Below, in pieces: positions 22,262 through 38,443 of a stretch of DNA of 64,000 nucleotides (positions are counted from its first letter, which is position 1; the number at the start of each line of letters is the position of its first letter). The notes under the pieces are model-generated. The model searched no databases, had not been told where the DNA came from, and saw nothing but the letters and a program-made list of their open reading frames with translations. This DNA comes from Krasilnikovozyma curviuscula (taxonomy: Eukaryota > Basidiomycota > Tremellomycetes > Cystofilobasidiales > Mrakiaceae), in NCBI GenBank assembly GCA_014825775.1, contig MVAQ01000070.1, positions 24,736 through 88,735 on the forward strand, given 5' to 3'. The position numbers and the translations under genes were made by a program.

Positions 22262-25200
22262 CTATTCCGATTTCAAGTATGATGGTTTTGGTGGCGGGAG
22301 AGGTTTGTTTTTGACATGAGCACCAGCGTCGGCGGGCACCGGTATACTGGACTCTCTTTTCGGGAGAGGAGGAGGGGTTCTGCTCAGAAGTTTGTCAATG
22401 TTGGTGGTGCTAGTTGAATTGATGCTGGTGAAGGAGTTGGCGCTGGGTCGGTTGGGGAGAGGAGGTGGGAGAGCACTTTGAAGTTTCTTCATTTCTAAAG
22501 GATCAATATCACTACCCATGAGGTCATCGACAGACTTTTCAGGTTTCGGAGGGGGCGGGGGCGGCGGACCTCTTCGAGCAGAAGCAGTGGTGCTCGCTGG
22601 TGGATCTGAAAGGTTCCCTGGTCAGTTGAACATGTCATCCGGCCATAGAAGCACAGAGTACTCACATCGTTCTAAAACATTTTGGCTTCTTGACGTACTG
22701 CTGCTGATTGAGTTGGAGGGGCTTCTAGTGACAGGTGTTACTGAGGTGCTACTTCGAGTCGCGATGGATGTAGCTGGACTAGTTCCTCTTAACTTCTTCA
22801 TAATCTCAGCTGTAATCTCAGTCTGCTTCTTCCGATCGATGACTTTGACCACTGCGGTAAATATGGACATCACGGGACGATGGTCTGATGTTTTGAGTTC
22901 TGCTCTTGTGTACAACTTTTGTTCAAGGTTGTTTCCTCGATACACGATCCGATCGGTCCAAGCTAACCGCGTGAGAGAGACATTAGAAAAGCTCAAATAT
23001 GAATACAACGGTGGCTAGATAATTACTTACCTGGGACTCTAGCCTTCTCACTCGTATCGTAGTCATCCGTACCGTTGTCACTAAGGAACAATGGAAAAGG
23101 TAAGCATATGAAGTATATTGCCTTTGGGGATGCTATGAATTGAACTCACTATTTGTAGGTTGGTAAGAAATCTATGCGTCCTTCTTTGTACTCAGGAAAA
23201 CTCTTCTGCAGCTTCATCGAATTGATGAGCTGATCGTCTTCAAGCAGCGTCTCAATCGCTCCCACCGCAACCAGCTGTCGAGCTTCTTCATTCGATGTGT
23301 TGACTCTGTAGTTGAAATCTGAAGCCCAGATGATAGCGTCATGTCCTGCTATGGTTTTACCCCTCGAAAATCTCAGGCCTGAAGCGATCGTCCAATAGTC
23401 TGCGTTTCGTTCCTCGACGGCACTCTGACCAGCTGCAAAGTGGGCGGAAACAAAACAGAAACTGGAATCAAAGTAGTTGAGTCTAATAGCTACTCCTCCT
23501 TTGTTACCGCTCATTCCTTTCAGGCCGGTCTACGAAAATATCATCAGTGGGAGGAGCAGGACGACAAAAGAAGGAGGGCTTACCTTTTTCGTCGACCCTT
23601 CAACATTCTTTAATCCAAAAGTTAGAGTTGACTTGACAACAATGATTAAAGCAGAACCAACGAGCTGCTCAGACCTCAGCAAGACGTATTCACAGCTCTT
23701 GTTTGGTCTCCGTGCGAAAGTGGACATGATGTACGACTCCCACATTTTTCTACGGACGAAGAAAGATCATCAGCCAAAGGCTACGTGAGTGTATTAAGAT
23801 TGGTACTGACTTCTTCTCTGGGTCGGTTTGAACAATCTGCTGAGCAGTCAGAGGAACGATCTCTTGGAACCCGAGAGAGAAGATGTCTGGTTCAAACGAA
23901 GAATCTGGGAACAGCCACGGAATCAAATTCTCTCCGGGTGGCTTTCCATTGAGATTCCATGTACCAGTGAAGATGGATATCTTCCTCGCGCTGGTAAATT
24001 CTCCAACTCTGGCGTTCAGACCTTGTTTCAGGGCGTCATGGAGAGGGTCGAATATCTGAATGGGCTTTTGATGCGCAAGTAGACCAAGAAGAGTTTCAAT
24101 GGCGACCTGCTTTGACTTGTCAGTGAAGTTATTGATATAAGCTCTAGGAAAAGTACGAAACAACATGTGTCAGAAAAGTGAGATGTCTCAAACCTCGTAT
24201 AAAGAGCGCCTTACCTTCCTACACTCTTCGTAGCATTACTCAGAAGACCGCTGAGTGTCTGCTTGCCGGTTCTCGTGAAAGAAGTGTTTATTGCACCAGT
24301 TCCGGCGTAGATTTTGGAAAGCTCGTCGCCATTGGTGGCCCACATGTCACGATGGATGAACCAAATGGAGGGCAAGTTGACGAGAGCAGGTGAGAGAGTT
24401 CTGAGGAAAGTTCCAAGCATTTGTGTTGATAGTATCTCCGTGATGACGTTAGTCCGATCCAAGCAGTCGAGACAGTTAGTTCTGTGAAACAAGGTATGTG
24501 TCAGTGTAAGCTGGCACATCCCTTCTGGTTTCGATAGTATTCACCTAAATACGCCATGCTGTGGCTCTATGAGCACATCTCCTTTCTCGCTCCTATCAAT
24601 AGTTGCATGCCCCATCTCCGTCAACCCATCTCTAACTCGAGGAATCCTCTTGATCCCCTCCTTTAGACTCTCCACTCCACCCTGCTTCACCACTGCATGG
24701 AAGTCAAAACTGTTCATTCCAACCTGAGGAGATTCTACGTCTGAGTGAGTCTGGACATAGGTCCTCAGATGCTCGGTGTAAGCTGCCGACAGGAGAACCT
24801 CATTATCTTTTTGGCCAAGCAGACTGTAGGAGGCGAACATAGAAGTCAGCTAGGGCTTAGTTGAGAACAATCTCAGACTTAGTCTCAATAGTAGCTTACT
24901 TAATAACTTCAACTCCCTCGTATGTCTGGAGAAGCTCATCAAAATGCTTGTCGAAAGCAGGTTGCGACATCTCCTGAGGTCTCGTCACCTGAATCTTCGT
25001 GCCAAATGTCTGCAGTCCCTGCTGCTCCCAGAACAACGGGACTGATCCTCTGACTTGCACCCAGCTGAAGGACACCTCGGATATCGACAGAATAGTTTCC
25101 GTTTCGACAAAGTTCGCGACGGCACCTGTGAGTCGAGTATGGAGGCCCTGTCAATCTCAGAACGATGACCTGTAAATATAATGTAAACACATACCATCAT

Positions 25201-26196
25201 CGTCAATACCTCTTGTCATGAACCTCGTTCCAGCTCTCTTCCAACTCAATCTAGAAATTAGAGTGACGGTTATGTTGGGACCAAACCGCTGTGCAGCGTC
25301 GCTCGGCAGACTAATCTGTTGTGTAGCAGCGAACCCTTGGATAACAGGTATCTAGGAAATTCAAAATGGATTAGAGCAGTGGAAACAGTGGTGAACCGTT
25401 TCGTTTGAAGACACACCAGGAAATGGCAGCTATCGAAATCAGGGATCTCATACTCAAGCAGACCCTTCCTGAACTCCCGCAGACTACTCAGCAGAAACTC
25501 ATTCCACACAAATCGTTTATCCTCATGGTCTTCGTCGTTCGACAACTCCGCATCCCTCTTGACCCTCTCTTGAAGCCTGCTGGTAATGTCCCATAATCCT
25601 TCCTCAGCAAAGTAGAAGCTCCCAGTGTCAAGAATCTTCCTGACAGCTGCACATGGATGCTCATATACAAGGGCTGGGCTGGGTGTTGCTGCTGTTGTAA
25701 CTGAGGAATTGTTGGTTGTTATATTTGGGTCGTCCACTGCTGAGTGCTGTCCCTCGTCATCCCAGGCGCTGTTTGACAGCGAATGGAATTTCACTGCTAC
25801 CACTTTAGACACTAATTCAGGGCTTGAAACACTGTAGAGCAGCAAGGGAAGTATCAGAATCCTTGTCCAACAAGATGACGATGAGCTTACATACCTGTTG
25901 CTTGGCCTGATCGCTCCTAAAGACACACTTCTCTCGACCACGACCAGAAAGACCTCCTTCTTTGAGCCTGCACCAGAGGAGATTCCATCAGTCTCTATTA
26001 ATCCCAGTACTCCAGATACCGTGGGTGAATATCCAAGCCTGGTGCAGCTTTCCAAATCTATCTCTGACGAGGAGACGAAGCGAACGACTGGAATACCTCT
26101 GGCTCCTGAAGAAAAGCATAGCGCCCTGGAGGGTTTGTGCACAGGAACCAGTATCAGAGTCCTTATTGGATCAGACCGTAGGTACAAATGCAGCAT
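22262..26196 (-). CDS. synaptojanin-type phosphoinositide phosphatase (Sac + 5-phosphatase)
   Basis: Fungal Inp51/52/53-like enzyme that dephosphorylates PI(4,5)P2 and, through its Sac domain, monophosphorylated phosphoinositides; it acts in endocytosis and Golgi-endosome traffic. The N-terminus MLHLYLRSDPIRTLILVPV begins the Sac domain. This contains RGSVPLFWEQQG and the catalytic TNCLDCLDRTN (CX5R). The 5-phosphatase domain follows: FTGTWNLNGKPPGENL, FSLGFQEIVPL, MSGNKGGVAIRL, FVSAHFAAGQ, IIWASDFNYRVN, RIDFLPTYK, VPAWTDRIVYRG and SDHRPV. The C-terminal tail is proline-rich (PPPPPPPKPEKS, LPPPLPNRP, PPPLPKRES), suited to SH3 binding. About 1,100 residues, ten or more exons. Divergent from the PIK1-type gene. 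Start chosen because family members begin directly at the Sac domain. Confidence 0.93.
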
Positions 26197-27471
26197 GTTT
26201 CTGAGATTCGAGAAACAGAGGCTGTGGTTGTAAGGCTGGACTCACAGATCAGTCGACCTGGCATCGTTGCAAGGGTGAGCTGGTCGCACCTTCTCCCATC
26301 ACATAGCAAAGACTGCGTGACCCCTTCATACTGATCAATAGGGAAACCTTTGGTTGAATCAGCAAGAACCTCAGGCTTTCCAGTTGTTATGCTTGTCCCC
26401 GTCAATCCTGGTGCGCGCGACCCGCTACACATCTATTTACGATACGACGCGCAACATTGCAACATTTTACTTATGCAAATTCTGAGTTTGTGGCCTTACA
26501 AAGAGCCCCGAAAGGAAGGTCTAGTATAAAAAGAAACTTAAGCACCAAAAACAAAGTACGGTACTGCGCGTGTTCGTTGCTTTCTAACTGCGACAGGATA
26601 CGCTTTCCAGTGGCCATGCCGCCGCTCTCTTTTCCAGATAGTTTCTCAGATATCAAGCAACGTACAGAGGGAGATCTCAACTACATCTTTGCTCAAATTA
26701 GAGTCCAAGCTCATTGCAGACACCCCCTTGCCTCTGCAAGCGCTTCGTCTGTAACAAGAATGCTGTCTTGACGGCGCTATACAACTTTGAAGAGATCGGG
26801 AGAGTCTAACACTTCCAGAAGGAATTCGAGTATTATTTAAAATGTAAAATTTTTTATGTCTTAATCCTTTCATTCGTCTTCCAACATCAGTTCCTCCTTT
26901 TCCATCTTTGTTTACAAGATCGGCAAGTCATATCCTCCACAGCAAAATATCCCTAATTTCCTCTTTCTTTTTTCCAGGAAGAGTTACCATCTTGTAAAAA
27001 AAGAAAACTGCGTTGTTCCACTCAGTCCTTCGAGCAAGATACCGGGCCGAGGGGTATCTCAGCTGGCAGCGATGCCCACAGCCGCAGGTTGCATAGCGCA
27101 TCAAGCTCTTGTTCTTCGCATGCCCACCGCTTGGATCGCGTTACACGCTTAATTTGAGAGTTTCTTATTTCTTACCAGCTAGCTGTGTGGGACAGAAAAT
27201 ATTGCGAATCTCAGATATTTCCCTGGTTCGCCTGAGCGTGAAGGGGCCAAATCTGACACGGTGTGCGTGCAACCAACCCCCCAACGAAAGGTTCACCTTT
27301 CTTATTCTTCCCCCAAATCCTCAAACAGCAGTACTGGTGGGTTCCTGTACCAAGTGGAGGATCAGAGCTCACCTGGAGGTGGTGTCGAAGAGATCTGGTG
27401 AAAAATGAGCCACGCCTTGCTGTACGTCCCCTTCCTGTTCTTAGCTAGGACTCCTGTCTCGAAAAGACACA
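26197..27471. other. 1.28-kb divergent intergenic region between 5-phosphatase and PIK1
   Basis: It must hold the promoters of both phosphoinositide genes. A TATA-like element TATAAAAAG lies at 26525-26533 on the plus strand. About 83 bases downstream is the first ATG (26616), opening a 51-codon frame (starts MPPLSFPDSFSDIKQRTEGD). I recognise no family and list it as a finding, not as a gene. The rest shows no convincing coding sequence or tRNA. Confidence 0.45.
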
Positions 27472-30400
27472 ATGGGCTGGCCACTCGAGAGCTCTGTACT
27501 GAATATCCTCTACGTCATATCGTGTGCAAACAACAGGCTACGGCTGTTTCTTTCGCCCTTCTTTTCGGTGCACGTCGCGATCCAATACCTCAAGACTTAT
27601 CCGGCTAGCATAGGAATCACCCATTACCTCACTGGACGACTGAGATGCATGCCCACGAGGGAAGTCGAGTTCTACTGGCCTCAGCTATGGTAAGTTTCAA
27701 TGTCTGTTGGGAGGGGAGGAGTAGTAATTTCGTGCGAGCTAACCAGTCTTTTCCGCTGGCGATTTCATCTTCGTCTTGTTTTGTCAACCAAAGTCACTTG
27801 CTGATCACTCGACCTACTGATTCAAATGCACTGGAATGCTTTATCCTAGAGAGAGCAGAAGAAAGTACCCATTCTGCTATGCTGGTACGTTCGACTTCTC
27901 TGTTTTTTGCAGCTCGCAGCTCCTTGCTCCCAAATCGCTCGACTAACGTCAGGCCGTGTCTCCGGCTGTAGACTTTCTGGTTCATGCAGGCTGCACTCTG
28001 TGATCTTGCCCCATCTCGTATAGCACATCCACGAGCATTTCTGGTCTGCCAACGTGTCTTGCTTAAATGTCACGAAATCATCTTCGGCGACCCACCACCC
28101 CCACCTCAACATCCTTACCAATCACAACCTCTTCGAAGAACTCTCAGCGCTACGTCTCTGAAAGAGGGTATTTCGTCCATAGCCGCTTCGCTGAGAGGAG
28201 GTAAAGTAAAAAATCACATCGCGCCGGCAGTCGTTGGGATGAGCGTGATGTTGGCCAGTGCTCCTGGAACAACAGCTTTGATCGAAACTGTTGGTGCGGT
28301 AGCAGTCACTCAGGGTCAACGAGAGAGAGACACTGGTGTGGATGCTGGTATTGGAGAACGGGGTTTAGAAAGAGTGATTGGGAAGCGAATTGAAGGTGCT
28401 GAGGGACCTCGCGGTGGCGAAATGACAGAAAACGGACCTGAGAGTGGTGAGGTGAGCGATGAGGACGCCTCTGATTACAGAAGTGAGTATGATGAAGCAC
28501 CCGCTTTGGCCAATTCACAACGCACCGCTCTTGGGAATGGCCTGTCACCGCACTCTGCAAAATACTGGAAGGACCCTACGGCACTAAACGTACCAAACTC
28601 AACTTCGCTCTCAAGAAGCTTCTCTTCCCATCCATCTTCCAACCCTTCAAGTGCTCGTCCAATCCCTGCCTCATCAAGACAACACAGGAAGTCAAAACAC
28701 CATCCAACCCACCAGTCAGTCTCTCCAACTGCATCCTCCTTCCCTTTCACTCCGACTTCCACACAGAACTCCAAGCCTGTCGACCCTTTCGAACAAGAGG
28801 ATTCACCACATGATACATTGAAGTCACGTCGTGATATTCTGAGATCTTCGTCGCATCTCAGAACAAGCTCTTATTCAGACCATCCACCATCAAAATCAGT
28901 CCCATCGTTCCACGGAGCATCTCCAAGATCGCCTACCCACTACTCACTCGTAGGTGAATATTCCATCCAAAACACCCCGGAATACCTTCTCAGCAGATAC
29001 CCACCGTCAGCCCAGACGAGAATGCTTCGCAGCCATTACCTTCGAAGTGAAGTCAGGTTCCTTATCTCATTGGAAGAGATTTGTAACCGACTTCTGGTGA
29101 TACCCAAACCTGCTCGGCTGAGTGCTTTGAGAGCTGAGCTGACGAGTCTAAATCACCTCCTACCAGCAGAAGTAGGTCTACTTTTCTACTCCAACACACT
29201 CTTTATTTGCTGATTCCATTGTGTTGTAGGTGTGTATGCCTACTTGGTGTGCTGCTGATCATGGTCACGAAGAGGGAGGTGAAACTGCTGCCGGAGCTGC
29301 ACTCCAAGCTCGAGGCGACCACGACCCGAAGTCAAAGACCAAAGCTCATGACCGCATAGTTAGGATATCCCCGGGAGATGCGGTGGTACTTAACTCGGCG
29401 GAAAGATGTCCGTTCCTCATTCATGTGGAGATTCTAATTGGAGATCTGGACTTTGATCCGACGAAGAGGGCGAATCGAGAGCTGCTGAAGAAGATAGTCA
29501 CTGGGGAAGAACAAGGGAAGGGTATGGGTGCCTTTGCCAAGAGGTTAGAGAGTGTCGTAGTTGCGACAGAAGTCAGCAACACCCACCATCAAGGCAATAG
29601 TGCGGAACCCTCTAAGCTTCTCTCCACCATCATGCCAGAACCAGCCTATCAACCAGACTTGGAAGAAGTTGACCTTGTGGAGCAGATCTACGGAAATGGT
29701 GTGTCCATCAAGGATGAGGCATTCGAACCGGACGAGACATTCCCAGCCCCGTCAGCTCCAAAGAACAAAGCCGTCGACATTGCTGTGTGGGGTAGCAGCG
29801 ACGATGTAGGCTGGACATCTTCTGCGTCAACATCTCGACCCATGACACCAGCGACATCTCGATCCTTCTCATTCACAGGCGAACCTCTTGACAACGGGCA
29901 TCCACTTACAGACTCCCCCAGCTTCAAATCTCCCGCACTGGGTAACGCATCCACTTTCTCCTCACCCACTCGAATCTCATCATCTAATGCCCATCCCCAC
30001 CGCAACATCACCCTCGATGACTACTCCGACCGCATGCGAACTGCTGCCGTAATGCTTGCCCAGCTCAACTCGACGCTGATCAAAGAACCTGTGACCCGAG
30101 CACTGCCTGGAGATATCCCACCCCCGCCCGCCCCAACTGGTGCTTTGGGCTGGCTCCCTGGCGCCGGCTGGACTCGAAGTGGTGGTAGCTCTTCTGGTCA
30201 ACAACCCAGCAACGAGTCTCCACATGCAACTGGTGCAACTCGAATGAAACTTCAACCGATTGAGGCAGCCGCTATTCGGGATAGGATCATGAAGGAGATG
30301 ATCGCTTTGGAGGAGGAACGCGTGGAGAGGATGGCTGAGAGAGTTGATGATATTGGCTCTTTGCCTCAAAGCACCGAGAATGGTAAACCTGTGGAGGATG

Positions 30401-31552
30401 AGGGAATTGTGCGGAGGGAACTCAGTAAATCTGATCCTTCGGCAGCAGTCTTCTCAGAGTCATGGACAGCAAAAAAATCACGTATCAAGGCGGCTTCTCC
30501 TTGGGGCCACTTAGCCAATTGGGACGTTCTTTCTGTTATTGTCAAAACGGGAGCAGATCTGCGGCAGGAACAATTTGCAACTCAGTTGATTGAGCGATTT
30601 ATGAGGATTTGGGCTGCTGAAAAGTGCTCATGCTGGGTTCGATAGTAAGTAATCATTTCGTCTCTTTATGTGATTCCGATTGCACTAACATTCTTTTGTA
30701 TTCAGTTTCCGAATTCTCATTACTGGCGATAATTCCGGTCTAGTCGAAACTATCACGGACTCGGTGTCAGTGCACTCAATAAAAAAGGCAGAATACGGGC
30801 GGAGACTGAATCAAGGCACTGGTGGTCTGGGCCACGTTAGTCTGCTGGATCATTTCATCAACGTGAGTTTCTATCATTTTTTGAGAAGCGACGACTGCAC
30901 ACTTATCCATTGTCATCTTTCTTACTTACAGACCTACGGCGATCCAAAGTCAGGACGCTTCGCACGAGCTCAACACAACTTCATTAAATCTCTGGCTGGA
31001 TACTCCGTCGTCACCTATCTCCTTCAGATCAAAGATCGACACAACGGAAACATCCTGGTGGACAGAGATGGCCACTGTATCCACATAGACTTCGGCTTCA
31101 TGTTGACAAACTCTCCTGGAAACATGGGATTCGAAGCTGCGCCTTTCAAACTTACAATGGAATATGTGGACATCATGGGAGGTCTGGGGTCGCCGGGCTT
31201 CAATTTATTCAAAAAGCTCTTCAAGGAAGGTTTTGAAGCTGCGAGGAAGCACTCTGATGAGATCATCAGTAAGTCTTTAGGTCCTCGCTCCAGTTGAATC
31301 TTCAAACTGTTCTAATTGGCCTTCTTTCCTTCTTTAGCTATGGTCGATCTCATGGGCTATAATTCAAACCTTCCTTGCTTCGCTGCTTTAGGTGATCAAA
31401 CTGCCACGCAGCTGCGCGATCGCTTCCAGTTGGGTTTGACTACCGCTGCGATTGACGAACACCTAGAGCGACTCGTCCTGAACTCGATCGGATCCAGTTG
31501 GACCAGACTTTACGACTCATACCAGTATTACAAAGAGAGCGTATTTGCTTAA
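27472..31552 (+). CDS. PIK1: phosphatidylinositol 4-kinase, PIK1/PI4K-beta type
   Basis: Type III PI 4-kinase making PI4P, in yeast at the Golgi and in the nucleus. The N-terminal helical region has FSVHVAIQYLKTYPASIGIT, MPTREVEFYWPQL and CFILERAEESTHSAML, corresponding to the Pik1 lipid-kinase-unique domain. A very long Ser/Pro-rich linker follows (from about residue 170). Then come EVRFLISLEEICNRL, AERCPFLIHVEIL and the kinase core: VIVKTGADLRQEQFATQLIE, FRILITGDNSGLVETITDS, QIKDRHNGNILVDRDGHCI (catalytic loop), HIDFGFML (DFG) and FEAAPFKLTMEYVDIMGG. About 1,200 residues. The ATG was chosen because the frame runs directly into the Pik1 N-terminal motif. An upstream exon cannot be excluded. 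Convergent with the LSB6-type gene. Confidence 0.93.
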
Positions 31553-31715
31553 AGCTCGACGAAGTTTCTTATCCTGTTAGGTTTGAATTCTTCACATGTC
31601 TTCGTAGACCGTTCAAAATTTGCAACGAATTTGGAGGTCCCTGTTTGCAAACTGTTGTACGATAGATAGAATTGGGTAAACGTCTATGAACCACAAGCAA
31701 GAACTATCTATTCTG

Positions 31716-34485
<2,770 letters not shown>

Positions 34486-34671
34486 CCTTTCATGCCAGGC
34501 TTAAGTAGAGAACTCTTGAAGTGGATGAGGCGGGAGGTCAAAACGTGTCTGAACTCTCCTGAAGTAAGACTCGCCCCTTAACTTTCAAATAATTCCTGAA
34601 ATACAGTCTAGGTAATAGTGATGGGTATCAAGTACAACTAATGTGGGTATATCTGCTCTATGCTCTGAATT

Positions 34672-36321
34672 CTAGGCTTCTTCTGTCGATGCTACGGCAA
34701 GGCGGGGAACAGCAGCTTCCACAGTTTTCACCATTGTTTCAACCTATGATTCGTCCGCTGTCAGTGCCTTCATAGTAAGCTCGAAGAACAAGAAGGTAGA
34801 CGCATTCTAGTGAAAGAGACAAGCAAGCGGGGGTCAGGAAAATTGTCGAGGAGTCGCTACCCTCACCTATCTTCCAGCTAGGCACTGAAAATAGAGAACG
34901 CTAAAAGAGTCACAGTCGAAGTAAATACTCACTGCGAATGGTGATCTGATAAGAGTTGGACCCAAACCGCTGAAGAAGCCTTTGATGCCCTGCGCTCTAT
35001 ACATCTTGACAGCGCAGTCAACCATACCATTGTATTTTTTGTCGGCACCAGCGAAGCCATCGGTCTGGATCTTGGATTTGATGACATCTACCGGATAGAT
35101 AGCTTCAGATATCACCCTATATGTTAGTAAATTTGGACGGGATGATGGTGAGCACAGGCGGACGAGGAAAAGTAACATACAAGCCCAAAGCGCGTACCCA
35201 GCTGAAGCGCCGAAAATTACAGCCCAAATTGGAGATACTTCGGACTAGAGACGAGAAGGGCAAGAGATTATGAAAGAAGGAGCGACGAGCAACTGTTAGA
35301 CAAGAACAGAATCTCTCGACAGACTGAAGCTGAACACTTACTCTCGTCAATCCTTGAACTCTCATTTGCCTCTGTATCAGTGCTTCATACGCTAAGAAAT
35401 AAGCACCGTATCCAACACCTTCCCTCCAGAGTGTCGGCACCTGTCCCTTGAAGATGCCCTGAATACCATGAGCTTTGTATGTCTTCAATGCGAAGTCAAG
35501 TGGACCAGCATAGATTTTGGGGGTGGGCTGGGTTTGTAATCTGATTCGGACGTGTTCTACTGGACCTGAGATGACAGAATTGGCGAGACCTGCGACGGCG
35601 CCAGCCGCGAAAAGTTGCGCTGAGGTGAAAGGAAAGCGGAGTCATTGAGAGAACAACGTTGAGGATGAACACGTTTTGACCTACGGAATGAAAGTTCTGA
35701 AGCGCCATTCTGCTTGGCGAAGTATCGCTTTGTACCATTAAGTGCGGCAAACTGGATAGACACGCAGAGGCCTGAGAGTTCAAAGAAGATGTTACTCTCA
35801 ATTTGAAGAATCAAATCAATCATGTAAAACTAAGGAACTCACCAATACCCAGGAGAGGAGTGAGGGTTCCCTTGTAGAACGCTAGAGGACCTTCGTTCTT
35901 GAAGACGATTTGAGTGCAATCAATCATGCTCTTATAGGTACCTGGGGGACTCGTCTGCATTCTAACCTTGACCAGATCGAAAGGTTGGCCAACGAGGACC
36001 TGAGCAATACCACCGACAGTCTGTAAGGACGCAAAGCAAAGTTAAAGTCCGTCAGTAAACGCGCTCGCACGACATGAATTTGCTAGCTTAAGCAGCTGTT
36101 CCAAGCTCTGTAAATGTCCTGAAGAGGCCTCAGAAATTAAGATCCCACACTCAGGCTATTGAAAGGAGCTCTTGGGCCTTTTAAAGTCCAGCTGCTACGC
36201 TCGAGTGACGAATAAAAAGGGCACTCACTCCTGCCGTCAAATCGTTGAACGTCTGAGAAGTTTTGGACTTCTTAGGCGTTTTGATAGGCATAGCGTTGAT
36301 GAGACGCTCTGGATCAGCCAT
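34672..36321 (-). CDS. mitochondrial carrier family protein (YMC1/CRC1-like)
   Basis: Inner-membrane solute carrier with the three tandem repeats of the SLC25 family. Each repeat shows the PX[DE]XX[KR] signature: QPFDLVKVRMQT (repeat 1), GPVEHVRIRLQT (repeat 2) and YPVDVIKSKIQT (repeat 3). The Gly-rich second halves read GPLAFYKGTLTPLLGIG, GIQGIFKGQVPTLWREG and GIKGFFSGLGPTLIRSPFA. The second-repeat EHVR variant and the RIRLQT string are typical of the YMC1 / carnitine-acylcarnitine group. The transported substrate cannot be fixed from this. No cleavable presequence, as usual for this family. Start MADPERLINAMPIKTPKKS; end VASTEEA. About 310 residues, eight or so short exons. Same strand as LSB6, 186 bases downstream. 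Confidence 0.87.
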
Positions 36322-37039
36322 CTATCTGGATGTACGTGAGGTGACTGGTGAGGATTAAGTCAATTTTCTCTGTGTTTGATTCGTCTTAAAAAAAATTGTG
36401 TTTTCGTGGCGGTTTGCAAGTAGATACAAGATAGAAACTCTTTAAGTGTACAGGACAAAGAGAGGATGATGTTGTATAGTGGCTGGGAAAGCTTCAACTG
36501 AGCAGGATTTTTGGTGTTTGTTTTGATTGTGTCATGGCCCGCCACGTCCGTCAGCTTCTACTTTTAATCTCGGCAAAACTAAGAGCAGATCAGGCACTCC
36601 TGGTGTATCAAGAAGTTTGAGGCATCCCTGTAGATCGGCTGATAGTCTCATTGGAAGACTGGATGGCATAGCCTCGCTGAGTCGCCGGGTGTTGGACAGC
36701 AGCAGCCGAAGTGGTACAGATGGGTTGAGAGACAGCTAACCAGAAAACAAGGTGAAAGTTTCTGTGGTGTATTTAGAGCTTCCTACGCGTTCCCTCTCGA
36801 ATAAATCCGGTGAAACGGCTCTGGAATTGCAGTCGCGCTTGCAAATCCATGGAGCGGGTCATCGTTGTTCGTCGTTTTAAATTCCTATCCAGCTCTTCCT
36901 CTGAACAATTCTTGAATGTGAGTCCAGGATCTGCAATAGTTGATATTTTCCTAGCTGTGTCACTAATCTGGTGGTCTCCCACATGGAACTCTGCTTCCCG
37001 ATCTAACCAGCAGTCCTTGTAGCAGTCAGCTCCTTCACT
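36322..37039. other. 718-bp divergent promoter region, carrier / PNP
   Basis: It lies between two divergent starts. Minus-strand open frame 36773-37060 (95 codons) and a plus-strand one at 36810-37022 overlap each other. Neither begins at a convincing ATG context or resembles a known family, so I regard the region as non-coding regulatory sequence. Confidence 0.45.
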
Positions 37040-38443
37040 ATGGCCCTTCACCACCCACACAAAGACCAGTACCCATTTGAAGAGTCCCTTAAATCGATCC
37101 GTGACCAGCTACCAGAGTACTTCCACTCACCTCAGATTGGAATCATCTGTGGATCAGGTCTCGCTGGTTTGAGCGATTCGCTGATTGATAAAGTTGAGGT
37201 TGCATATAGCAGTGCTGCTGGATTCACTATCAGTACTGTACAAGGGTGAGTGTCAATGCTTATCTAGACGTTCTCTGAGCGTAACGTGGTGTAAGAAGGG
37301 TAGTACTGAAGGCAGCGATACGGTTCGGAGGAGATGTGTTCAAGCCATGGCTGACCTGCTTTCAACGCCTGCACTGCTCTTGATGGTCTCTAGACATAAG
37401 TCAGCATTAGCTTTTGGGTTCTTAAAGTCGTCATCAGGTCAAAATGTGCCAGTCGTAGCGATGCTGGGTCGAGTGAGTAACGAATCTTCGCCACGCACAC
37501 GGGTTCGCCATTCCTGATTGGACCTGTAACAGTTCCATCCATATGAAGGACACTCTTTAGCTTCTACTGTATACCCCGTCAGAGTCATGAGCTTGCTGGG
37601 TGTAAGGAAGCTTATCATCACCAACGCTGCGGGTGGTTTGAATCCCAGCTTCGCCGTTGGAACTAGTGAGTTCTACAAACCAATTACGAGTTGCATCTGT
37701 CTAATCTGTTTCTTTAAGTTGTTGTTGTGAACGATCACCTGTCGCTTCCCGGTCTTACTGTGAGCTCTATCCCTCCTCTGCAAGACAATTGCTCTCTACT
37801 AAGCAATGAATGCTCACTTAGGGTCTCAATCCACTTCTCGGAGCCCTCCCACCAGCCCCCTTTGACCAACGTTTCGTGCCAATGTCCAACGCCTACTCTC
37901 TCGCCCTGCGTAAAACAGCCTTCCACGCTGCCGCGAACCTCAAGTTTCCCCGAGACGACATCCAGGAGGGTACCTACGCGTACGTATCGGGCCCGACTTA
38001 TGAGTCCAGGACTGAGGGTAGAATGCTTCTGGCTATGGGAGCAGACTGTGTGGGTATGAGCACAGTCGGAGAGGTCATTGCTGCCACAGCTGCTGTGAGT
38101 GATCCTTTCGACATGGCATCGTGTTTCGGTGCTGAATATTTTGGATCTTCTCAAGGGAATGGAAGTTCTTGTTCTTTCTCTAGTGACCAACGCTGTGATT
38201 ATCAGCAAACCACGTTCAGCTAGAGATGAGGTCGATGCTGAAGTTAGTCTTCCTTGACTGTCGCCTTGAGAACGCTTGCTGATATAGAACCATCTGCTTA
38301 TAAAGCTTGCTGGTAAACCACTCCCGCCAGCACCAGTGGAAGAAGCCTCCCATGCTGAGGTCCTTGAAGTCGGAAAGAGGAAAGCTGATGCTGTCAGGAG
38401 TTTGGTCGAGGAGATTGTTTCTATCATCGGTGTTGATGCTTAG
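37040..38443 (+). CDS. PNP1: purine nucleoside phosphorylase
   Basis: Cleaves inosine and guanosine with phosphate to base and ribose-1-phosphate, in purine salvage. Trimeric PNP motifs: [18 protein letters not shown] (phosphate loop), [14 protein letters not shown] (His of the phosphate/ribose site), [81 protein letters not shown] (Glu of the purine site) and LVTNAVIIS (Asn for 6-oxopurine recognition). Where mammalian PNP has MSTVPEV this one has MSTVGEV, a small change next to the purine-binding Glu. The gene has about seven exons. The stop follows [11 protein letters not shown]. Length, about 310 residues, is normal. Confidence 0.93.

Noticed and set aside
27040..27110. Possible tRNA-like stretch upstream of PIK1
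   Set aside because: No T-loop GTTCRA consensus or pairable acceptor ends could be found.
36773..37060. 95-codon minus-strand ORF overlapping the PNP1 start
   Set aside because: It overlaps the real PNP1 start codon on the other strand and has no recognisable family; judged a chance frame.
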